Shown here piece by piece: positions 9,091-17,489 of a stretch of DNA of 64,000 nt (the first letter of the stretch is position 1; every line of letters starts with the position of its first letter). Source of the DNA: CAVQCA01 sp963710815 (GTDB taxonomy: Bacteria; Pseudomonadota; Gammaproteobacteria; UBA9214). Where the stretch lies: positions 1 through 64,000 of the forward strand of contig CAVQCA010000058.1 in assembly GCA_963710815.1 (NCBI GenBank), read 5' to 3'. A program made the position numbers and the translations under genes. The notes beneath the pieces are model-generated. The model had not been told where the DNA came from. It worked only from the letters and a program-made list of their open reading frames with translations, and searched no databases.

Positions 9091-9780
9091 TTACTGGTCG
9101 ACGAGTTTGTAACCGCTGCCGTAGACGGTGATCAGGTAGCGCGGCTCGGCCGGTTCGGGCTCCAGTTTCTTGCGCAGGCGCACGATGTAGTTGTCCACGC
9201 TGCGGGTCTCGATCTCGCTCTGGTGCCCCCAGACCTCGGCGAGCAGTGTCTCTCGTGACACCACTTGGCCACGGTGTTCGACGAGGTAGCGCAGCAGGTC
9301 CATCTCCTTGGCGGTGACGTCCAGCGGCTGACCCTCGCGGCTGAGCAGATGGCGAGGAAAATCGGCCAGTGCCAGCCCCACCCGCACCGGGCCATCGGCG
9401 CCTGTGGCGTGAGTGCGGCGCAGATGGGCATGGATGCGTGCGAGCAGTTCCCGCAGGCTGAACGGCTTGACCACGTAGTCGTCGGCGCCGACCTCGAAGC
9501 CCAGCACCTTGTCCATTTCCTCGCCGCGGGCAGTCAGCATGATAACCGGTATGTGCAGACCCTCATTCCGGAGGTGACGGCACAGGCTCATGCCGTCGCC
9601 ATCGGGCAGCATGAGATCCAGCAGTATCAGATCCGGGCGCGTGCGCAGGGCGATCTCCCGACCCTCGCGCAGGCCGGCGGCGGTGCTTACCCGATAACCC
9701 TCTACCTCCAGGTTGTCCTGCAGGCCGACCCGCATGGCGGGATCGTCGTCGACGATGAGAATATGCGCCTGTCCACTCAT
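9091..9780 (-). CDS. OmpR-family response regulator
   Basis: The 229-residue protein has an N-terminal receiver domain with acidic pocket DDD near the start, phospho-acceptor Asp55 in LLDLMLP, and a conserved Lys in DDYVVKPFS. A C-terminal winged-helix OmpR/PhoB DNA-binding domain ends in RYLITVYGSGYKLV. The ATG at 9778-9780 overlaps the stop of the upstream kinase gene as ATGA, indicating translational coupling. It should act as the transcription factor of that kinase. Its target genes cannot be read from the sequence. It converges tail to tail with the ClpX-like gene with no spacer. Confidence 0.93.
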   Translation of the reverse strand: MSGQAHILIVDDDPAMRVGLQDNLEVEGYRVSTAAGLREGREIALRTRPDLILLDLMLPDGDGMSLCRHLRNEGLHIPVIMLTARGEEMDKVLGFEVGADDYVVKPFSLRELLARIHAHLRRTHATGADGPVRVGLALADFPRHLLSREGQPLDVTAKEMDLLRYLVEHRGQVVSRETLLAEVWGHQSEIETRSVDNYIVRLRKKLEPEPAEPRYLITVYGSGYKLVDQ

Positions 9781-11330
9781 GTGGCGTTCCGCGAGATGGG
9801 AAAGGAAACCACGGCCTCCAGGCCGCTTCCTCCCTGTGGAGTTTCCAGCGCCACGCGCGCGTGATGGACATCGGCGATCTGGTCCACCACGGCCAGTCCC
9901 AGGCCGCTGCCGCTCTGGGGCTCGACATCGTCGCCGCGTTCGAAGGCCGTGCGCAGCCGGGCGCGCTCGCGCGCAGGGATGCCGGGTCCGAAATCGGTAA
10001 CCGCCAGCTCGACGCAATCCCCGCTGGCGGCAAGCCTGATCTGCACCACCCCGCCGGCGGCGGCATATTTGGCCGCGTTGTCCAACAGGTTGAGCAGAAT
10101 CTGCGTCACACCGCGGCGGTCATGGGCGACCGGCGGCAAATTCGGCCGCAGGTCGGTTTCCAGGCGAAGTCCCTGTTCCTCGATGCGCTGCCGGTAGTCC
10201 TCGATCACCCCGGAAACCGTTGCGGCAAGGTCGGTCTCCGTAAGGTGGTAAACCTCCGCTCCCTGACTCAGACGGGAGAAATCCAGCACCGTGTTGATCA
10301 TCTGACTGAGACGCTCGGACTCGCGCAGGATGGTCCGGTGATAGAGCTGCTGGCGCTCCTCATCGGTGACCCGCCTCAGAAAAAGCGTTTCGGCGTACAT
10401 CCGAATGAGTGCCAGCGGGGTCTTGAGCTCATGAGATACATTGGCGACGAAGCGGTTGCGCAATTCCACCAGCGCATGCTCCCGGCGCAGCTCGCGCCAG
10501 ACGGCGAAGGTCGCGAGCAGCATGACCAGTACCATGCCGCCGGCCAGGGACAGGAGCAGGGTCGTGCGGGGCTGCAGACGATCATCGGTGATTTCCGGGT
10601 CGGGAACGTAGACCAGGGACCAGCCGGGCAATACCCGATTGAGCTGTTGATCCAGGAAAGGCTGTTCATCCTCGCTTTCGGCGTCGTGGAGCTCGACCGT
10701 TCCTCCCTGTTCCTCCTCGAACTCCTTCAGCAGGGGCGCCACGCGCTTTCGGAGTTCATCGAGGTTGAACTGGATTAGCAGCCAGCCGCTTGGGGAGGCA
10801 TCGTCGCTGTAGCTGGCGGGACGAAACCCGAACAGCACTGGCTGACCGTCGAGCGTTTCCAGGAAGGAGTGAAAGGCGTTGGACTTGAACCTGTGGTTGG
10901 TTTCCTCGAGCACCAGTCGCTGCACCAGCCACGCATCGAACTGGCTGCGGTGACGGGTGGTCGCCGGAGGATAGCTGAAGACCCGCTTCATGCGGGCATC
11001 CAGAAAGAGCATTTCTTCAACTTCCGGGAAAGCGGCCTTTACCGCCTCGATCCTTTTTACGTCGGCAGTGGTGGTGTGCGGAAGGTTGATCAGCAGCAGG
11101 AAGGGTTCCTGCATCGCGCTGAGGAGCGAGTGTTCCACGCGGTTGGCGAGCAGATCGAGAGCGCCCTGCTCCGAGTCCCGGATGGCGCTCTCGAGCATCG
11201 AGCGCTGGCCACGCACGAGCTGGAAGGTCAGGCTGGAGATGCCGAGGATGGTAAACAGCAATGCGCCCAGCAGCACCACGGGGGTACGGGTCCCGATGCG
11301 GGAGGACAGGCGGCCGAGTACCGGTTTCAT
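9777..11330 (-). CDS. Membrane sensor histidine kinase
   Basis: The 517-residue protein has a first membrane helix at about residues 17-39, a periplasmic sensory region of some 210 residues, and a second helix at about 252-272. It then has a HisKA dimerisation domain with phospho-acceptor His300 in NVSHELKTP. The ATPase domain shows an N box (LLNLLDNAAKY) and a glycine box ending SGSGLGLAV. It is the cognate kinase of the overlapping OmpR-type regulator. The sensory domain matches no family I can name. The signal is unknown; proximity to PsiF-like and envelope genes hints at an envelope or stress cue, but this is weak. Confidence 0.92.
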   Translation of the reverse strand: MKPVLGRLSSRIGTRTPVVLLGALLFTILGISSLTFQLVRGQRSMLESAIRDSEQGALDLLANRVEHSLLSAMQEPFLLLINLPHTTTADVKRIEAVKAAFPEVEEMLFLDARMKRVFSYPPATTRHRSQFDAWLVQRLVLEETNHRFKSNAFHSFLETLDGQPVLFGFRPASYSDDASPSGWLLIQFNLDELRKRVAPLLKEFEEEQGGTVELHDAESEDEQPFLDQQLNRVLPGWSLVYVPDPEITDDRLQPRTTLLLSLAGGMVLVMLLATFAVWRELRREHALVELRNRFVANVSHELKTPLALIRMYAETLFLRRVTDEERQQLYHRTILRESERLSQMINTVLDFSRLSQGAEVYHLTETDLAATVSGVIEDYRQRIEEQGLRLETDLRPNLPPVAHDRRGVTQILLNLLDNAAKYAAAGGVVQIRLAASGDCVELAVTDFGPGIPARERARLRTAFERGDDVEPQSGSGLGLAVVDQIADVHHARVALETPQGGSGLEAVVSFPISRNAT

Positions 11331-11417
11331 CCCGTGATTCTGTCATTCGAGACAGCGCTCATGTCGGGATTTTACCGCCATGGACCGGTGGCGGACATGG
11401 GGGAGTGGCCCGACATG

Positions 11418-11449
11418 CGAAGGCCCCGCTCCTGGGGGCGGGGCCTTCG
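11418..11449 (-). terminator. GC-rich hairpin, probable terminator
   Basis: A perfect 12-bp stem (cgaaggccccgc at 11418-11429 paired with 11438-11449) with an 8-base loop lies just past the stop of the small leftward gene at 11475. There is no clear run of T on either strand, so it may work only as a weak or Rho-assisted terminator, or as an RNA 3' end stabiliser. Confidence 0.55.
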
Positions 11450-11474
11450 ACGGCAGACGTCGCGAGCCGGGAGT

Positions 11475-11732
11475 TTATTCCGCGGCCGGCATCGGCTTCT
11501 TGGCCGGAGTCGTGGTGTGAGCCTGAGTCTTCTTCATCTCCTTCTTCATGCAGCTGTGAATATAGGAGTGCATCTTCGCCTCGGAGACCTTGTGTTCCTT
11601 TGCCATAGTCTCGCATTTCTCCATGGCGGCCTTGTGCTGGGGGCTGCCGGTGCTTTCCGCGGCCGTGGCGGCGCAAAGGGGAAGTGAAACCGCGACGGCC
11701 AGGGCGGTGCTCAGCAGGGTAATCCTTTTCAT
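11475..11732 (-). CDS. Small exported protein, PsiF-like
   Basis: The start at 11732 is preceded by a good ribosome binding site (gaggag on the minus strand) and gives an 85-residue protein with a clear signal peptide (MKRITLLSTALAVAVSLPLC...AAES). The mature part has the Cys/Met/Lys pattern CETMAKEHK...YIHSCMKKEMKK, reminiscent of the phosphate-starvation PsiF repeat family. The tail is Pro/Ala/Lys-rich. The longer reading from 11837 is rejected because it buries the signal peptide. The assignment to PsiF is tentative, and no function for that family is established. Confidence 0.6.
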   Translation of the reverse strand: MKRITLLSTALAVAVSLPLCAATAAESTGSPQHKAAMEKCETMAKEHKVSEAKMHSYIHSCMKKEMKKTQAHTTTPAKKPMPAAE

Positions 11733-11979
11733 AGCTAACTCTCCTCGTATTGCGCGCAGGCGCAACAGTGAAATATAAATAGGGTACAAATGGTTATGGT
11801 TAAAGATGAGGGTCTTCCCCGATTGCTCGAGGTCCATGCTTCAACCTGGAATGCAGGCTACACCCGCGCCTCGTCCGTGCGAATCACGGCGTTGTAGAAA
11901 AACGTAAAGAATTGTCACGCGCCTGAATGGGCGTCATTCCGGGCTGGCGCCGATTGCCTTGTGTGCAGGTCGAATCGGA

Positions 11980-12174
11980 CTATTTCAGGGTTCGTATAAT
12001 CAAGTCCTGCATGCGTGGTGAACCGCCAAAAATCATACCGGCCAGCAATCCGAGTGCGAGGACCCGAAGAGGTTCGCGCCTTGCCCAGGCCGAGAACCCC
12101 GCTTCCCGGGCTGCGTGGTGCAGCCGCCGTTTCGCCTCATCCGTGGTCAGCGGTTCAGTCTGTTTGCCAGCCAT
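11980..12174 (-). CDS. Small membrane-associated protein, third gene of YqjD/YqjE-like unit
   Basis: The 64-residue product carries a basic amphipathic N-terminal half (DEAKRRLHHAAREAGFSAWARREP) followed by one hydrophobic helix (VLALGLLAGMIFGG). The chosen ATG at 12172-12174 lies inside the end of the YqjE-like gene, overlapping by 28 bases, which suggests a coupled operon. I do not recognise a family. By position it corresponds to the third small gene that follows yqjD-yqjE in enterobacteria, but clear similarity to YqjK is not visible. Confidence 0.6.
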   Translation of the reverse strand: MAGKQTEPLTTDEAKRRLHHAAREAGFSAWARREPLRVLALGLLAGMIFGGSPRMQDLIIRTLK

Positions 12175-12422
12175 ATCAGGGCGCCAACGATGATTATGCA
12201 AAGGAGACCCGTCAGCAGTGAAGCGGTCGCGGCCCCCGTAGTCGTTATCAGATACTGATAGAAGGCCCACAAACAGAGCGCAAAGCCGACGATGGCCAGA
12301 AAGGCGGCCAGTGCAATAATTGCCAGTCCCAACCCCAAACGGACCGTGGCGTACCTTAATGCCCGGCCTTCCGCTTCGATAAGGTCGGCGACGGCGATGA
12401 TAATATCGGCGATTCGATTCAG
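12147..12422 (-). CDS. YqjE-like phage-holin-family membrane protein
   Basis: Two adjacent hydrophobic helices (LGLGLAIIALAAFLAIVGFA and a second ending IIIVGALIWL), preceded by an amphipathic stretch NRIADIIIAVADLIEAEGRAL, match the holin_3_6/YqjE pattern. The amphipathic part belongs to the family, yet no ATG, GTG or TTG precedes it in frame. The nearest plausible initiator is a CTG at 12420-12422 that overlaps the TGA of the upstream gene as CTGA. A TTG at 12338 would remove the family's N-terminus. Coupled initiation from CTG is inferred. Function is unknown; homologues are inner-membrane proteins. Confidence 0.65.
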   Translation of the reverse strand: MNRIADIIIAVADLIEAEGRALRYATVRLGLGLAIIALAAFLAIVGFALCLWAFYQYLITTTGAATASLLTGLLCIIIVGALIWLANRLNR

Positions 12423-12742
12423 CGCCGCCCCCCGAGGCCCATCAATTTGGCAATAAGGAAGCCTGTCCCGAATGCCGCCAGCACGCTGGAAAACGGGTGT
12501 TGGCCAATACCTTCTTCGAGATCATCCATGGTCTTCTTGCCGCGTCCGCGAGCCTCGTCCAGGCGACGGCGCAGTTCCTCCCGCCCCATTTCCAGTTCCT
12601 CTTCGATAGAACTTCTGGCATCGCTGACCTTGCCGACTCCCAGATCTTTCAGGACCTTCGCCAGCTCCGCAAGATCCGATTTCAGCGATTTGAGGTCGGT
12701 TTTGAGATCATCGATCTGCTTTTGCAGTTCGGGTTCCGTCAT
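12419..12742 (-). CDS. ElaB/YqjD-like (DUF883) membrane-anchored protein
   Basis: The 107-residue protein is a long charged coiled coil (about residues 5-80, many Lys/Asp/Glu heptads) followed by GQHPFSSVLAAFGTGFLIAKLMG. That is the C-terminal membrane anchor and HPF motif typical of the ElaB/YqjD/DUF883 family. Family members tether to the inner membrane, and YqjD binds ribosomes in stationary phase. It is the first gene of a three-gene overlapping unit with a YqjE-like protein and a small membrane protein. Confidence 0.8.
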   Translation of the reverse strand: MTEPELQKQIDDLKTDLKSLKSDLAELAKVLKDLGVGKVSDARSSIEEELEMGREELRRRLDEARGRGKKTMDDLEEGIGQHPFSSVLAAFGTGFLIAKLMGLGGRR

Positions 12743-13075
12743 TGCAATCCCCTTTTCACATTAACTCTAACGCCATCGGGCTGCCCGCCAGGCCACGATA
12801 TAACGACTTGCTCACGGGATTCTGGCATATATCACATTTGTCGGCATGGACAAGGAATCAATAAGTCCAGCTTAGGTCACGGCGTTCTCACATTCAATGC
12901 AAAAATGAAATAGCAGGAGCCTGTCGAACCCCCGGGATTTGCTTCGAGTCATGCCTGTCGGAACGGGGTACAGTAGGGTAAGGCCCTCCTGTATCCGCAG
13001 GGAGTGCGCATTTATGCCGTGACTCGTCACGCCCCGGGTCATCGTCCACGCTTTCCCCGCTGAAGCAATAATCTT
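12743..13075. other. Intergenic region with a solitary repeat end
   Basis: No gene is evident. At 12913-12925 the sequence aggagcctgtcga is a diverged lone copy of the terminal repeat shared by the elements at 22620 and 43489, with no matching inverted end nearby. The rest shows nothing recognisable. It must contain the promoter of the YqjD-like unit, for which I see no clear consensus. Confidence 0.5.
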
Positions 13076-13702
13076 TCAACGCTCCAGCCCGTCAATGTCC
13101 GACCCGGAATCGGGTTGCCCCGCGACGCCGGCTGTCAACACGAACCGCCATGCCTCTTCCGCCGGAATGGTGGCCGGGCGAATCAGCGAGCGGGGCAGGA
13201 TAACCGTCATGCCGCCGATCTGATAACTCAATGGCAAATAAACCGCCAGCAGCTCTTCCTGTGCGGGGTCGTCAACCAGTCTGTTCATGCCGGTCTTGGT
13301 GACGAATCCCAGTCTCCATATTTTTTTATCGCCGAAAGGGACGAAGACAACCTCCAGGAATTCCTTGTTCCGTGGATGCGAAAAAAACTCGAAGAATTCG
13401 CGAATGGATCCGTAAAGGGATTTTACGATGGGAGTACGATACAAAAGGTGCTCACTCCAGGCAAACCACTTTCTTATGATCCATGCGTTCATCAGCATGC
13501 CGACGATAAAGACGATCAGTATTCCGGCCGCCAGCCCCATACCGGGGTGGTAAATGTGGTCCGGCAGGAATACGCGGATGATCTGACCAAGAATGGATTC
13601 GCTGATATCGGCAAGCCAGTACAACAGGTATAGCGTCACCACGATGGGCAGCACGGTCACCAGCCCGGTCATGAACGTTTTGGTTATGGTGGCTTGTTGC
13701 AT
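13076..13702 (-). CDS. DUF502 family membrane protein
   Basis: The 208-residue protein begins with TFMTGLVTVLPIVVTLYLLYWL, the typical first helix of DUF502 proteins. A second helix lies near residues 55-80 (GLAAGILIVFIVGMLM), followed by the conserved RTPIVKSLYGSIREF segment and a soluble C-terminal domain. The ATG at 13702 is preferred over 13717 because gaggaaac lies at ribosome-binding distance. The family resembles plant COV proteins and has no established bacterial function. It stands alone between other membrane-protein genes. Confidence 0.87.
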   Translation of the reverse strand: MQQATITKTFMTGLVTVLPIVVTLYLLYWLADISESILGQIIRVFLPDHIYHPGMGLAAGILIVFIVGMLMNAWIIRKWFAWSEHLLYRTPIVKSLYGSIREFFEFFSHPRNKEFLEVVFVPFGDKKIWRLGFVTKTGMNRLVDDPAQEELLAVYLPLSYQIGGMTVILPRSLIRPATIPAEEAWRFVLTAGVAGQPDSGSDIDGLER

Positions 13703-13955
13703 CGGTTGTTTCCTCATTCAATGGATCATTCAGGACTGCATGCGGTATAAAACAATAAATGGCCACAGAAGCAAACGAAAATACGCGGAATGTTCAGTGG
13801 ATGAGGGGGTACGCCGCGGCATTTCGTGCGCGACCATTGGGTGTTGCTGCTGGAGATGCACGGGAAACCGTGGTTGGTCACCGATTTCGCCTCTCATCCA
13901 GCGCGACGATCGACGATGCTGTTGTTGATTGCCCGTTTTTATCATCTAATTGACC

Positions 13956-14483
13956 ATGGCGGATACAGCTACAGGACAAATGATTATGAAGCGTGAAGCA
14001 CGCAGGTATGGCAGCCTGCTGGAGCGGTCGGAACACTACATTTACCTGGTGGCAGGCTACATCCTGGTGATTGCCGCCGCGGGGCTGCTGGTATCCGCCG
14101 TCATTGAGATGGCAAACACGATTATTGCCGGCGAATATACCGCCGCCATAATACATCTGCTTGACCGTGTCCTGCTCTCGCTGATGCTGGCTGAAATCAT
14201 CTATACCGTCGGTCGTATCGTGCAAACGCAGCAACTCGAGACCGAGCCGTTTCTTATCGTCGGAATCATTGCCGCGATCAGACGCCTGTTGATTATCACC
14301 GCGGAAGGCGCATCCCATGTCGATATTGCCGATCCGCGCTTCCTGGGCACACTGGCCGAACTCGGCCTGCTGGCGGTGATTATTCTCATGCTTGCCTGGG
14401 CGATGCGTTTGCTCAGAAATGCAAATGTCGATGCACCAGACGCTACGCCGGCCACGCCGGGGGACCGAGCCGGGAAACCGTGA
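13956..14483 (+). CDS. PsiE-like membrane protein
   Basis: The 175-residue product has four predicted membrane helices, starting at YIYLVAGYILVIAAAGLLVS, then a helix containing LLDRVLLSLMLAEIIYTV, IVGIIAAIRRLLII, and ELGLLAVIILMLAWAM. This arrangement, with the conserved RRLLIITAE segment, is that of phosphate-starvation-inducible PsiE family proteins. The ATG at 13956 is used; an ATG at 13980 sits behind a better agga motif and is also plausible. The C-terminal tail is Pro/Ala/Asp-rich. PsiE function is not established. Confidence 0.8.
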   Translation: MADTATGQMIMKREARRYGSLLERSEHYIYLVAGYILVIAAAGLLVSAVIEMANTIIAGEYTAAIIHLLDRVLLSLMLAEIIYTVGRIVQTQQLETEPFLIVGIIAAIRRLLIITAEGASHVDIADPRFLGTLAELGLLAVIILMLAWAMRLLRNANVDAPDATPATPGDRAGKP

Positions 14484-14655
14484 GCGGGACATAGTCCTGG
14501 ACAATATTGACGGGAAGGGCGGATGTGTTACGGAAGACACTGAAAACCTGAGTGTATAGACAGTATTTTTCCATGCGCTTCCATGGCCGTCGTGTTTTTA
14601 TATGGACGCGTATCCGCTGAATAAGCACCATTCCGGTCTCTACGCGATTTGAATT

Positions 14656-15714
14656 TCATTTCCCCGGTTTCGGTATTTCGATCTTCTGGTGCGCCCCCGC
14701 CTCCCGCCACAGCCGTCGCAGGGCATCCCAGAGGCTGCGTCGCAGGGTTTGCAGGTAAAGGGTATTGTCGGGCAGATCCCGGACGAGGCGGCGATGCGCC
14801 TCGCCCAGCGCATGGTAGGGCAGGGCGGGGAACAGATGATGAGTGGCGTGGTAGCGCAGTCCGACCGGCGCCCAGAGCGGTGTGAACAGGGGATTGCCCG
14901 GGATGTTCACCGAGTCCAGATACTGTTCGGAGAACTCCATGATCCGGTCGCCCGGGTTGCGGTAGCTGTGTGCCGCCAGGGTTCGCAGCGAGTTCAGCAG
15001 AAACATCAGGACGCTGACGAGATACCACAGGAGCAGCACCCGCGAGGGCCAGAGTCCTGCGATCACCAGGGTAACCGCCGTTGCACCATAGAGAAAGGTG
15101 GCGAATTCCTGCCACGGCCAGGTCTCCTCGTCCCGGGACGAGGGTTCGGGACGGCGATAGTCGAAATCGATGGTGAGGGAGGAAGCGCTCTTCCAGACAA
15201 GCCGCCGCAGTCCGCGGTGCAGATACGAAAGCGGGGTGAGTAGGATGAAGCGGCCGGCGAGCAGCAGGGGTAAAACGAAAACCTGCAGCAGGTACAGGAC
15301 GATCCTGAAGGGTCGCCCGACCGCAAAGGGCAGATACTCTCCGTCATCCTTCGTCCCGTAGACGTTGCGCTTGTGATGGTCGTTGTGAACCCCGCCGTAC
15401 ATAAAGGACGGCACCATCAGGGGAAAGCCGCAGGTCATGTTCCAGACCAGCCGGAATACCCGGAAGGTGGTCCTGCGCAGGTGGGCCAGTTCATGGGTGA
15501 AAATCACGGCCCGGTACAGGGCCAGCGTTGTCACCAGATAGAAAAAACCCTGCCAGACGGAGTAGGGAGGGGCACGCAGGGTCAGCAGGAACGCGGCCCA
15601 GCCGAGCGTGACGTGGAAGAGGAAATCCGTCCAGTAAATCCAGGGATTGGGAGTGTTCAGGCCCTTGACGAGTTCCCTGGCTTCATCCAGGGGGAATTGG
15701 CTGTTTGGTGTCAT
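14656..15714 (-). CDS. Membrane fatty acid desaturase
   Basis: The 352-residue protein has the three histidine clusters of membrane di-iron desaturases: HELAH near residue 75, HNDHH near 110 and HATHH near 290. They are separated by pairs of hydrophobic helices. The family introduces double bonds or hydroxyl groups into acyl chains or carotenoid-like substrates. The exact substrate cannot be told from the sequence. The gene is monocistronic by position, and its role would be adjusting membrane lipid composition. Confidence 0.9.
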   Translation of the reverse strand: MTPNSQFPLDEARELVKGLNTPNPWIYWTDFLFHVTLGWAAFLLTLRAPPYSVWQGFFYLVTTLALYRAVIFTHELAHLRRTTFRVFRLVWNMTCGFPLMVPSFMYGGVHNDHHKRNVYGTKDDGEYLPFAVGRPFRIVLYLLQVFVLPLLLAGRFILLTPLSYLHRGLRRLVWKSASSLTIDFDYRRPEPSSRDEETWPWQEFATFLYGATAVTLVIAGLWPSRVLLLWYLVSVLMFLLNSLRTLAAHSYRNPGDRIMEFSEQYLDSVNIPGNPLFTPLWAPVGLRYHATHHLFPALPYHALGEAHRRLVRDLPDNTLYLQTLRRSLWDALRRLWREAGAHQKIEIPKPGK

Positions 15715-15996
15715 GACAACGGCATGGGTTCGTTCACATTCCTCGGGGTCGCCGTGTGCATTATGGCGCCCTTGCCATGTCGTGTCATGCTTGAGATTAT
15801 CCCGGAAATCTATTCAAATCCCTTGCTCGCCAGACACTCGAAGCGCGTCTGCATCGAATACCGGCCCTGACCATACCGGCAATCCCGCGGGGGCGGAATA
15901 TCAGGCGGCGGGCGGTGATGTTACCATTCACGGGGAATCGCTCAGGATGCCCATCGGGTGCCCTTCGCTCGTCACATAAATGAAGAGGTGAAAGTC

Positions 15997-16899
15997 GTGG
16001 ATCATTGTGTATTCATACAGGCCAATCACAAACAGATGCTCGGTGCCATCGTGGCGGAATACGCCGTGCGGCGCAATTCCCGCCACAACGACAGGTTCGA
16101 TGTCCGCATCATGAGTTACGACGAGATTCCGATCTTTAAGATGCGGGAAGGTCAGAAGTTTCTGCGCGGCGGTGGGAAACGGGTCTGGGTGCGCGATGAC
16201 CTGCAATCCTTTACCCCCAGCCGGTTCATGCCCCCCGGGCTGATGGGTTACCAGGGGCGCGCTCTGGTGATCGACCCGGACGTCTTCGCCGTGGGCGATG
16301 TCTGGGAGTTGCTGTCGCGCGACATGCAGGGCAAGGCGATCCTGTGCCGCCCAAAATCCGGCAACAAGGGCAAACACGGCTGCTTGGCCACAAGTGTCAT
16401 GCTGCTCGACTGCGCCAAACTGACGCACTGGAAGTTCGAGACGCAGTTCAACGATATGTTCGAGTTCAGGCGCGACTACATGAAATGGGTCTGTCTGGGC
16501 TACGAGGATCCAGAAACGATTGACCTGTTCGAAGACGAGTGGAACGATTTCGACCGACTGACCGATAAAACCCGCATGCTGCATACCACCAGGCGCAAGC
16601 ATCAACCCTGGAAAACCGGTCTGCCGATCGACTACCGGCAGGCGGACACCTTCCGGCTGTTCCCGCCCCGGCACTGGCTGCGGCGCGCACGCCGCGCCGT
16701 GTTCGGTGATTACGGTTTGATGGGCGTCTACGGTAAACACCCGGACCCCAACCAGGAGAACTTCTTCTTCGGCCTGGTGCGGGAATGTCTGGAGAAGGGC
16801 ATCCTCACCGAGGAACGCCTGCGCAGCGAAATGGCCAGCAACTACTTGCGCCATGACGCGCTGGAAATTATTCAGCGCGTGCCGCCGCTGGCGGCCTAG
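15997..16899 (+). CDS. Glycosyltransferase-like protein
   Basis: A GTG start at 15997 follows gaggtg by six bases, which is better than the longer reading from 15958. The 300-residue product resembles GT-A type nucleotide-sugar transferases. It opens with VDHCVFIQANHKQ, has GYQGRALVIDPDVFAVGD (a likely acidic metal-binding region around residues 90-105), and a later GYEDPETIDLFEDEWNDFDRL. The family is not identified and the acceptor is unknown. The stop codon TAG is formed at the junction with a mobile-repeat end that starts at 16899, so the native C-terminus may have been shortened. Confidence 0.65.
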   Translation: MDHCVFIQANHKQMLGAIVAEYAVRRNSRHNDRFDVRIMSYDEIPIFKMREGQKFLRGGGKRVWVRDDLQSFTPSRFMPPGLMGYQGRALVIDPDVFAVGDVWELLSRDMQGKAILCRPKSGNKGKHGCLATSVMLLDCAKLTHWKFETQFNDMFEFRRDYMKWVCLGYEDPETIDLFEDEWNDFDRLTDKTRMLHTTRRKHQPWKTGLPIDYRQADTFRLFPPRHWLRRARRAVFGDYGLMGVYGKHPDPNQENFFFGLVRECLEKGILTEERLRSEMASNYLRHDALEIIQRVPPLAA

Positions 16900-16930
16900 G
16901 AGCCTGTCGGACTCGGGATTGATCTACCCG
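16897..16930 (+). repeat. Solitary end of the ggagcctgtcgga repeat
   Basis: The sequence ggagcctgtcggact followed by gggattgatctac matches the left end of the element at 22620-22781. It begins straight after a TA dinucleotide (16897-16898), as that element does. No inverted right end is visible before moaC. It is probably a decayed or half-deleted copy. Confidence 0.7.
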
Positions 16931-17003
16931 GCAGCTGCTCCCTGCGGTACATCGCGCACCCTGCAATATTACCCACGCGGCAGGAGCGGACGTTCCCGGT
17001 CAT

Positions 17004-17489
17004 TCAGTCGGCGGAGTCGGCACGCCAGTCGCCGCTGCGTCCGCCCGACTTGCGCAGCAAACGGACTTCCTCGATGACCATGCCCCGGTCCACCGCCTTG
17101 CACATGTCGTAAACGGTCAGGGCGGCGACGGCGGCAGCCGTGAGCGCCTCCATCTCGACGCCGGTGGGGCCGGTTACCCGGCAGCTCGCCACGATGCGTA
17201 TGCCGGGAAGGGACGGCATCGGGGCGATGTCCACGTCGATGCCCGTCAGCGGCAGGGGGTGGCAGAGGGGAATCAGCCCGGCGCAACGCTTGGCCGCCTG
17301 GATGCCCGCGATGCGGGCCACGGTCAGGACATCGCCCTTGCGGTGTCCGCCGGTCTCGATCAGGTGCAGGGTCTCCGCGGACATCCGCACCCGCGCTTCA
17401 GCCGTGGCTTCCCGCTGGCTGTGGGCTTTGTCGCCGACATCGACCATGCGTGCGTTGCCCTCGGCGTCGGTATGGGTCAGCCGGTTCAC
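17004..17489 (-). CDS. moaC: Cyclic pyranopterin monophosphate synthase MoaC
   Basis: This enzyme converts the GTP-derived intermediate made by MoaA into cyclic pyranopterin monophosphate, the first stable intermediate of molybdenum cofactor synthesis. Family signatures are clear: MVDVGDKAHSQREA near the start, LIPLCHPLPLTGIDV, and GVEMEALTAAAVAALTVYDMCKA. The GTG at 17487-17489 overlaps the moeA stop as GTGA and gives 161 residues, the usual length. The overlap indicates a moeA-moaC operon with translational coupling. Confidence 0.95.
   Translation of the reverse strand: MNRLTHTDAEGNARMVDVGDKAHSQREATAEARVRMSAETLHLIETGGHRKGDVLTVARIAGIQAAKRCAGLIPLCHPLPLTGIDVDIAPMPSLPGIRIVASCRVTGPTGVEMEALTAAAVAALTVYDMCKAVDRGMVIEEVRLLRKSGGRSGDWRADSAD

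Noticed and set aside
9265..10778. Plus-strand frames of about 200-300 codons
   Set aside because: They lie opposite the response regulator and histidine kinase genes, whose domains and motifs are unambiguous.
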